From NCBI GenBank assembly GCA_001510575.1, contig LNGK01000002.1, positions 1,538,144 to 1,602,143 of the forward strand: DNA of 64,000 bases, given 5' to 3'. Source of the stretch: Knoxdaviesia capensis. Its lineage: Eukaryota; Ascomycota; Sordariomycetes; Microascales; Gondwanamycetaceae. Numbering within the stretch: the stretch's first letter is position 1; each line of letters begins with the position of its first letter. Below are positions 56,501 through 64,000 of this stretch, in pieces. Made by a program: the position numbers and the translations under genes. A model generated the notes under the pieces. That model did not search any database and was not told the origin of the DNA. It saw only the letters and a program-made list of their open reading frames with translations.

Positions 56501-59010
56501 GTCGACGAAAGCACAGCGAATGACAGAGTGAAGCCGGACCAACAACAACCAGTCCCTCCCGATTTCGAGGGAGTGTGTGGCCGAACCCTGGTCGGTCGGG
56601 TGGGAATGGATGCAATCACGCTGATCAGCTATCACATCATCTCGTGCATGTTTCTCTCGTGAACGTCAAAATCAACCCCCCAATGCTGCCACTGAGAGGA
56701 ATGTGAACAAACAGAGAGAGAGGGAAAAAAGAAGCGGACCTGCGATGGCCCCGTCCCGTATAACTGGACAACAGTGTAGGAGGCGCTTAACGGCCATCTC
56801 GCTTAATGCGTGAACAGTTGGTTCTCTCTCTGCTTTCCTTGCTCTGCAGGATGCTCCCCCCCACCCGCGAGAATGTCCACCAACGGAACAAACGCCACAT
56901 ATTGCACAGATGCATCTGCGGATATTCTTAGAAACCCTTGCCGACCGTCCCTTTCGTTTGTTCCCCTTGATGGTGTTCCCCCCATTTTTGTTCCTCTTTT
57001 TTTGTTCTTTTTCTTTTTCTTCGGTGGCGGCAATAGCAGCCGAACGGCTCGATGAGGGAGAGAGACGTTCCTCCGAGGACTCCATTTCCCTCCCCTCTCC
57101 GCCATTTGCCAACCTGAGATAGCGAAAAAAAGATCCAGAACAATACCCTCAGGCCCAGACTCCTTGTCTTCCTGCCGAGGAGGGAGACAAAAACACCCAC
57201 ACCCCCAATAACCCGGGCCTCCTTCATTTCGGCACCACAATTGGCTGGTCCCCCAACGTGTCGTCACTCGTCGGAGTTTTTCCTTTTCTTGTGCGCCCCC
57301 CCCCGACGCCCCCGCCCGGCCAGTTTGCTGGTTCTGTTGCTGTTTGTTGTTGTTATTGTTGTCTGTCTTCGTCTACTTGCCACCGATCACCGGCTGTTGG
57401 GCCTCGTTGGGTGTGCTTGGTGTGGTGGTGCATAGCCGACCTGTCCAATAGAATGGCCTAGAGGCCATATTGTCTGGGATGTGGCCCAGCGAAGTGTTGG
57501 CATCGACCCAGCTGTGGTGGGTGGGTGGGTGCATGGAACGGGAACCTGTGAGCGGGGAGCTATGAGAAGGAAAAAAAGTACAAAAAAGCAAAAAAATAAA
57601 AGATCAAGTTTTTTTTTTTTAAAAAAAATACTTTTTTGTTCCTTCTTCCAGGAAACCAAAAAAAATGCATTATCTCCCGAGAAAGACGGTCAAGAACTGG
57701 TCGAGATAGTCCTTTGTGTTTCTTCACGCTGATGGCGGCGATAGGCGGCGGCTGTGGCTGTCTGTAAGCAAACATCCCTTTTGGGCTTCCTCGGTGACGG
57801 TGACCGGCTTGTGCGTTTTGGGACAAGCCTGAATCTGCATATCCAGCGAGGGAGAGCAGTAGCGGCACATTGACTCTGGATAAGGCGGGGGGGGAGTCGA
57901 TCTCCCTCTCACGAGCCAAGCGACTCTGCTCTCCCCTTGCGTCTATGTGATCTGCGGCCGGTGAACAGCGACACAGCGACGCTGTCGGGTCCCTGACACC
58001 AACCAGCCAGCTTGTTGTTCCCCCCGACCGACCCTTCTGGTAAGTTCTCCCAGGTTCTCTCGAGTCCCGCCCCATCAAAGGGGACGACGCTGTTGTCCAG
58101 GCGGTGCCAGGACGAAAGGGGGGGGGACACCGAAGTCCGTTTTCCCAGGCCTCGAATATCTCGGGGCGGGCTCTAATCTCGCCCTGCTGCCTCTGCCCCG
58201 AGTCAACCGAACAAACGGACAACATGTGCCGGCTCTGTTTGCACCTGGTTGGTTGGTGGCGAGTTGCTGTGGCTTGAGAAAGTTGCTTCGCGACGACGAA
58301 GGAACGACGCCGAATCGCCTTGGTGGGCTGTATCATGTCCCCAGAGAGCAACGGCGACACACAGTCGACTGTTCTGGGTTTCCGCCCCGTAGGTTTTCTC
58401 CCAGCTGCCGAATTTTGCGCTCGGCCGGATCCACTGTGCGGCAGGTCCGACCAAGCTGCCCCACTTCCTCCGCCCCGGGCCGCGGGCCACTGCAACGTTT
58501 CCCGCATCCGTTCTTGGCCGGGAACCCCGGCGTACTAGCGGCACGAACCAAAAGCTGGGAGTCGGGGAGGGGGCGGATTTGGGGAAAAGCGACCGAGGAC
58601 TCGGCGGGAAAGAAACCCCGCGGAGATTTGAAAAAAGTCAGGGGGGGACGGGGAGGGGAGCATGCAACTCCGGGTGGGTTCTTTTGGGGTCTCTCTGGCG
58701 CAACACAAACCAAAGTTTCTTCCCTTCCGGCTCGGCTGACATACACACACACACACGCACACACACGCACACACACTCGTGCTGGCCACCAACGGTAGGT
58801 GGTGCTGACCCACCCCAGGCAAGTGTTCGGGACCGAGGGGTTTTGTCTGCTGGCCCACGCGAACGGCACTCAGCTAGAGCAGCCAGAGCGACCAAGAGAT
58901 GACATAGACAGGAGAAGCAGCTGGGGCTAGTCGCCGGGACGCACAGTATATACTTAGCCTGGCCCTGTCAGACGACCACTCGCCCTCCTCATCCTCCGTT
59001 CCTGCTAACC

Positions 59011-59031
59011 CCCCCCCCCCCCCNCCCCCCC
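59011..59031. repeat. Poly-C run containing an undetermined base
   Basis: C homopolymer of about 20 bases interrupted by N at 59024; length uncertain. Confidence 0.95.
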
Positions 59032-61325
59032 TTCCTCTCTCTGTCCGCGCGCGATGCCAGAAATGGGACCTACCTCCGGAGAAAGGACACAAGCGAGTGT
59101 AACCGGACTCTCCGGCAGCCGGAGATTGTGCTGGCTGCGAGCCTGTATGCCGCCGGGTGTCCTCAGCGCGGCCCACGATCTGCATGCCCCCCCCCAGCCC
59201 CCGGGGGAGACTCTGCGGTGTGGGACTTTCCCCCTTCCTCTCTCTCTCTCTCTCTCGTTCCGGGTTTGGGCGTGTGTGTAGCTGCACGCGAGAGTAGGCC
59301 CGAAGAAGACCATGCGATGGGGGGTGAGATGGTCGAGCATCACGGAGTTCGCCGTCTGACATGCATTGGCGGTGAGCCACACCCCTCCACCACCGACCGC
59401 GTTCAAAGGCCGGAGATTGCCCGGTGGTGATGGGCGGTCCTTTCCAGGATCTGCGGGCAAGCGAGGGGCAGGTATCCAAAAGGCAGCGAGGTCGAGGCGG
59501 CGATGACGGCTCAGGGTTCTCACCCCGCGTCGGTCGACTCGGCAGAAGACCTAGACTCAGTGGCCGATGTGGTGATAAGACGCCCAGCTTTGGCCGCATG
59601 AAAAACACTCTCCTGGTGGACTCAGAAGTGTGAGGGTCAGAGGACAAGAGATATAAGTGAACACATCTGACGATATTGACGAGTGTCCGGGAGAGGCAAC
59701 GTCACAAGCAGCCAGGAAGCTTTAATAACGAAGGCCGGCCCTCCCTCCAGCAAGGACGGACGGACATGGAACTATAAAGTCCCTGGTCCAGACACCCACA
59801 ACAGACCTCCATCACCACCAAGACTTTCATGGAGCTGTGCTTACCCCCCCACCCGATTTCATCCCAGGGTATCATGGCTAGAGCTGGAAGTGCAGGCATC
59901 TATCCACAACGGCGATCCCGAAGACCTGCATGGAACATTCGAACCGCCTCCACCAGAGCGATCGCTGTGGTTGTTGTCTGGACTTATACGGCTACACCTA
60001 TCAGCCGACCCACCTCCCCCCTTGTCGAGGATCAGTGTGTGAGTCTATAGCTCGGTGATCTGACACACATACGCACACGCACACACGCACGGCGGTGTCG
60101 ACTGGGTGTGTCACCCACACATGACATCTCATCTCCCAGCTAGGAAAATGCATACAGGACATATACCCCCCTGCACCCATGCATTCCGAAAACGAAAAGA
60201 ACACACATACGCAGCCAGAACAAACAGCGAACTGGCGGAAACCCATCGCGAAAGATGTGGTATTCCACATGCCTTGCAGGCTTCCGTGAGGTTGCGAACT
60301 GGTTCGTGGCTCGGGAGCCCGAAGGAGCTTGGGCTGTTGCGCTGTTCGTTTCCGACGTGCCCCGGTGCAGCGTGTCCGTCTGGGAGCTTTCAGCCGTTCC
60401 TCCGTCTCCTTTCTCTTTCTCCCGCCTGGATTGCATGTCTGTCATCATGCCTGACCCGATCGGGAATACACGCCGGAAGAAGCACACAGCGCGCCAGTAC
60501 AAAGTTCTCACATGCACTGAGGAAAAAGAAGAAGGGGGTCGCTTACTCCTGGCCCATATTTGAATCTCAGCTCGACTGGGAAAAAGGAAAAGTAAGAGAC
60601 TATATAACAGTCTCCATGCTATAGGACCACTCTCTTATTTATTGCCTGCTGCTCCACCACCGGCTGCCGGGGAGCTAATGTCCAACGCCCATTCCTTTCT
60701 TGTATGTACATAGGCTCACAGCCGAGGGTGTTCTCTTGGAGCCCCGAACCTCAGACTCTGGATAGCCATGGATGCCGTCAACCACAAAGAACACACATCC
60801 GCGGAGATGTACATACTACAGTAGTCCCAGATCAGCCTGTCTGACCGCTGCACCACTGTCTCTCTCCATCGAGAGTTTGATACCAGAGTCCACAGCGTAA
60901 GCCCAAAGTCTAGCCCTACGGCCTTTGCAACTGGGTTTCGACTTTCTAGCAGTTAGTCCGCGGCTAGCGACCCCCGTGAGATTTGTAAAAGAAAAGAAAA
61001 ACCGTCCCATGGAAGCCTGTAGTGGGCGGTGCGCCTCATCTCTCACCTCTCGACACCCGCAATACTCCGGGTCTGTATAGACGCCACATCCAAGACCCGG
61101 CAGTCGTAAATATCGGCGAGTATGTAGCTTTTATTGCTTTCTGACCGGCACTTTCAGAATGTACTGTACATGAGCAGGTGGCGGACAGCCAACGACAGGA
61201 CTCAATATAGGAATATCAAGAGAGCAAAGAGCGGCGCGTGAGCCATCCACCCGGTGAGCAAATAGTGCTGATTGACACAGGCCGTGCAGGTCCTCCGCGC
61301 AACACCCAGTCCTCTGTTCGTTACA

Positions 61326-61412
61326 TTTCATTTCATTTCATTTTGATTACCTTTTTTTTTCTTTTTTTCTTTTTTTCTTTTTTTCTTTTTTTCTTCTTTT
61401 TTTTCTTTTTAC
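61326..61412. repeat. T-rich microsatellite (CATTT)n then (T7-8 C)n
   Basis: Three CATTT units followed by a series of TTTTTTTC units in non-coding DNA. Confidence 0.85.
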
Positions 61413-62213
61413 TCCTCTGCAGACCCGGATCAACATCACACAGCAGTCAGACAAACACCCGGCCGAGTGGCCGCTCACCACCACACGACGACAACATCTG
61501 ACCGACAGAAACAGACAAAAGAAGGGGATCCCGGACATGGTGAATGAGAGCGGACGAGAAGGAAATTGGAAGAATGAGAGAGAGAGAGAGAGAGGGCCAC
61601 ACAGGCAGATCGACACATGTGACAGCGCAATAAGAAAGCAACAAACACTATCTGACTTGCCTGCTTCGTATGACGTGAGAGCCAAGCAATTTTGCGCGGG
61701 CCTTCCACTCAACACCCCAAAAACTGCCCAGGTGGAACCAACAAGAGAAAGCCAACCCAACAAGAGAGAGAGATACAAAGGTAGTCAGTCCTCCTTCGAG
61801 GACAGTACGAGGAACCCCCCGAGTGACTGTCCGGTCCTGCTACGCTGGCACGCGCGGAAAGCTTCCCCCAGTAAACAGGACCTACTGAGTGAGCCTCGGA
61901 GTTGAAGGCATTCAGTCTTACACAGAATGTCGATACCTCCGAACGAGGAAACCCCCAAAGTCAAGGCCAGAAGAAGATTGCAATAAACACGTACAAATAA
62001 GAACGTAGACAGGCCAGAAGATCCGCAAAGAAATACATGTAGCAGTAACTCGATACCTAGGAGGAGACAAATACCACGTATCCTCTCCTAGGCTCGTTAG
62101 CACCACGATACCGCTTTTTCATGCACCTTCTCTTCCCTCTCCCCGTCGAACACGCTTGTCGTAAGATCGCTGACTCGCCAGCCACTCCCCGCGACCGGGT
62201 CCCGGGACTCTCC

Positions 62214-63088
62214 ATGCCCCGCAAAGCTCCGTACCCCCGTCGCGCACCGGCTTCCGCGTCCTCACCGCCGCCGGGTCCGCCGGCCCCGGGTGCCACAAGG
62301 CCGACGACCAGACGCCCCGCCACGCGTGTTCCGCACGGGCGGCTTCGAGGCCATCGAGCCCAGCTTGGCCGTCGAAGGAGAGACGCTGCCGACGTACGGC
62401 CGCACGAGCTACCACGCCGTGCGCACGGGGGAGATTTTTTCGATGGCCAGGGGGGCCAGGTGGTGGCCAAGCTGGGGTTCGGCGGCGTGCTCACGGTGTG
62501 GCTGGCGCGCGATCTCAAGTGAGTACGATTCATGGATATCCCCCCCCCCCCTGCTTACTATGCGCATTGACGAGAGACGTCAACGTTCTCCACTACCGAG
62601 CAGGGACCAGCTGTACCGGGCTCTCAAGGTGCACACCGCACATGGCGGCGGCGTACCGCCCCGACCGAGCCGTGTCCAGCGCACCTCCCCAAAAAAAAGG
62701 CCCAGTCCAGCCGGAACTTGACGGCACGGGGACAGCCGGCACCACGGAAACAAGCCGGCGATGCGACCACCATTCATGTCTCGCAGTATGTGCTGGGCGG
62801 CGCCGGGCCACTCACACTTGGTGACTTGGGCCAAACTCGCATTGGCTGGGTGCACACGGCCACGGCCATGCCGATCCAGTAACCGCGCGCCCGCGGTCAT
62901 CCTCAACATGCCGTGGTGGCACGTCCGTCGACATAGTCACCACGTTGGCGGGAGAGCAAAAGGCCTTGCTTGTCGATTTCCTCGAGTGTTACCTCACTTG
63001 GCCACCCGAGAACCGACTCACTGCCGATAAGGCCTCGTTTCATCCATGGCTGCGCGGGTATAACCAGATTGGTGGCGCGGAATCATAG
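62214..63088 (+). pseudogene. Decayed SRPK-like protein kinase
   Basis: Fragments of one fungal SRPK-type kinase appear in order but in different frames. The pre-kinase signature RTGGFEAIEPS, EGETLPTYG and YHAVRTGEIF is in frame 1 (about 62335-62442). After a T6 run the frame shifts to 0 for the Gly-loop region VVAKLGFGGVLTVWLARDL (to about 62518), followed by an intron-like GTGAGT. YRALKVHT (subdomain II) is in frame 1 near 62605. IHVSQYVLGG and the metal-binding DLG segment LTLGDLGQTRIG are in frame 0 near 62770-62850, ending in a TAA after AMPIQ. RAPAVILNMPW (subdomain VIII) is in frame 1, and the domain end LLVDFLECYL...RLTADKASFHPWLRG is in frame 2, to TAG 63086-63088. Subdomains III-VIb, including the catalytic loop, and IX-X are missing. 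At least four frame changes plus deletions make it non-functional. GC-rich, so not obviously RIP-mutated. Confidence 0.85.
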
Positions 63089-63483
63089 ACAGGCACTTAT
63101 GTATCTTTAAGATAAGCATTTCCTACATATTTCATTCAATCCCGAGAAGAAATCCTTCCATGCTATCCGTTTCCTGTTTTCGCTATCCCTCCTGTCTGCT
63201 GGATAAACAATAAATACGGTGGCTCCGAAAAAAAAAGACAATTAAAATAAGAAAAGGAGTTGGGGAGTAAAGTCCGCCCATCCAGTCCAAAGAAAAAGAA
63301 AAACACACAGAGCCCCGAATCCGTCCGCAACCAGAGATATAAAAGAAAGTTACTTTGAAAAAAGCACCTATAAATGATTCAGAATAACAAATGAATTCAT
63401 GTGCAGGTACTTGTGCGGCAAACACTGCCCCAAGATGTAGAAAAAGATAAAGAAAAAAAAAGAAGGAACAAAAGAAACGCGGC
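63089..63483. other. 3' flank between the pseudogene and the right-edge gene
   Basis: 395 bp, A-rich on the plus strand at 63220-63480; presumably the 3' UTR of the minus-strand gene at 63484. Nothing else seen. Confidence 0.4.
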
Positions 63484-64000
63484 CTATCGCCGCTCTTCCG
63501 GCCGCACCGTGGCGCCGTAGAACCCGCCCTCGTCACCGGCAGCCTGGCACGCCAGACAGACTCCCCCGCCGTACACCCGCGTGTGCCGCTTCCACCCGCC
63601 GCCGTGGCTGTCCATCAACGAGATGATCTCGCCCTGCACGCCGATTTCCTGTGGCGAGGCTGACGCCGACGACGTCGATGGCAGGACGTCGGTGGCTAGG
63701 TGGTGGCCCATCGAGGACGGGGGCGGGGGCAGCAGCGGGGATGACGGATACGACGCGGACTGCCACACGAAGCGGGCTCCTGCTGAAGATGCACCTGCTG
63801 CTGTGACAACGGCCGAACTGTCTGCTTCTCCCGCCGCCGGGGTCAGGGAAGAAGAACCAGCATCGGCAGCAGGCAGAGCCCCACTACTCCGCAACGTGAA
63901 GGGCGACGAGAACAGCGGCGCGGGGACGCTAATAGGGAGGGTCTTGGAATACGACACCAGCCGCCCAAACGCCGGCTCACTGGCCTGCGAGTGGTGCGAG
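63484..64000 (-). CDS. C-terminal part of an uncharacterised fungal protein (partial, 5' end outside window)
   Basis: Open on the minus strand from the right edge to a TAG at 63484-63486; about 171 residues are visible and no start is assigned. Most is Ser/Ala/Pro-rich and disordered. The last ~45 residues are different: HGGGWKRHTRVYGGGVC, LAC, then GGFYGATVRPEERR at the terminus. The CxxC pair (VCLAC), the Trp and the basic/aromatic pattern look like a conserved C-terminal motif, perhaps metal-binding. I believe I have seen this ending in uncharacterised filamentous-fungal proteins, but cannot name a family or function. Confidence 0.7.
   Translation of the reverse strand, partial: SHHSQASEPAFGRLVSYSKTLPISVPAPLFSSPFTLRSSGALPAADAGSSSLTPAAGEADSSAVVTAAGASSAGARFVWQSASYPSSPLLPPPPSSMGHHLATDVLPSTSSASASPQEIGVQGEIISLMDSHGGGWKRHTRVYGGGVCLACQAAGDEGGFYGATVRPEERR

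Larger units (their letters stand above)
50520..62213. other. Gene-free stretch, 11.7 kb
   Basis: No frame on either strand carries recognisable protein sequence; the longest (57560-58507 -, 58874-59647 -) are compositionally random, and the latter crosses an N. 51330-52100 is strongly purine-rich on the plus strand. Other content includes CA/GT tracts near 53800, 54880, 58745 and 60068, a (CT)n near 53630 and 59240, T/C repeats at 61326-61412, two GTACTGTAC-type motifs (55566, 61161), telomere-like CCCTAA words near 54662 and 56440, and an 8-bp inverted repeat CCGGGTCT/AGACCCGG at 61067-61100. It could hold long leaders or non-coding RNAs. Confidence 0.5.

Noticed and set aside
57560..59647. 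Minus-strand open frames of 315 and 257 codons
   Set aside because: Contain translated microsatellites, poly-T/A and an N; no family resemblance.
60740..60880. Possible tRNA on the minus strand (TGGTGCAGCGG resembles an A box)
   Set aside because: No matching B box at a suitable distance and no acceptor stem pairing.
1..64000. CRISPR array, prophage or bacterial operon features
   Set aside because: Introns, nuclear-type tRNAs and eukaryotic gene families show this is fungal nuclear DNA; no spaced repeat array was seen.

Overview
The window looks like nuclear chromosomal DNA of a filamentous ascomycete (Pezizomycotina, most likely a Sordariomycete). The evidence is short introns with GTAAGT/GTATGT donors and CTRAC branch points, a fungal AT-hook/Zn(II)2Cys6 factor, a 2EXR-family protein, remains of a fungal SRPK-like kinase, tRNA genes with introns, and long gene-poor stretches full of microsatellites. 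The lineage is inferred from these features and was not tested by any search.

Layout, left to right. 1-8403 (-): the 5' part of a giant Ala/Glu/Pro-rich protein of at least about 2,650 residues that runs off the left edge and carries tandem 132-bp coding repeats. 8404-16265: about 7.9 kb without a convincing gene, rich in GA/CT tracts and in a recurring GTACTGTAC motif. 16266-17358 (-): SNF7/VPS32 (ESCRT-III), divergent from TEN1 (CST telomere complex) at 18687-19148 (+). 21683-22744 (+): a secreted GH10-xylanase-fold protein in which both catalytic glutamates are replaced. 23150-23896 (+): a weakly supported hypothetical gene. 29214-31070 (+): a five-exon TauD/TfdA-type Fe(II)/2-oxoglutarate dioxygenase, convergent with an AT-hook plus Zn2Cys6 factor at 31477-34247 (-), which may have one more upstream exon. 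34677-41252: mostly non-coding, ending in the promoter and pyrimidine-rich leader of a UPS1/PRELI-type mitochondrial lipid-transfer protein (41253-41933, +). 42992-44353 (-): mitochondrial class I release factor (RF1 type). 44607-44693 (+) tRNA-Tyr(GUA) and 45069-45164 (-) tRNA-Ser(GCU), both with introns. 45940-47571 (+): 2EXR-domain protein, convergent with a Q/N-rich protein at 48612-50519 (-). 50520-62213: about 11.7 kb without a convincing gene. 62214-63088 (+): a heavily damaged SRPK-like kinase pseudogene. 63484-64000 (-): the C-terminal end of an unknown protein that runs off the right edge.

The genes do not form a pathway or an obvious biosynthetic cluster. They are mostly housekeeping genes (membrane remodelling, telomere capping, mitochondrial lipid transfer and translation termination, tRNAs) mixed with lineage-specific low-complexity proteins. 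The most unusual items are the GH10 pseudoenzyme, the giant repeat protein, the decayed kinase, an intron in the release-factor gene that is a multiple of three and has no stop, and the enrichment of GTACTGTAC. No previously undescribed multi-gene system could be supported.
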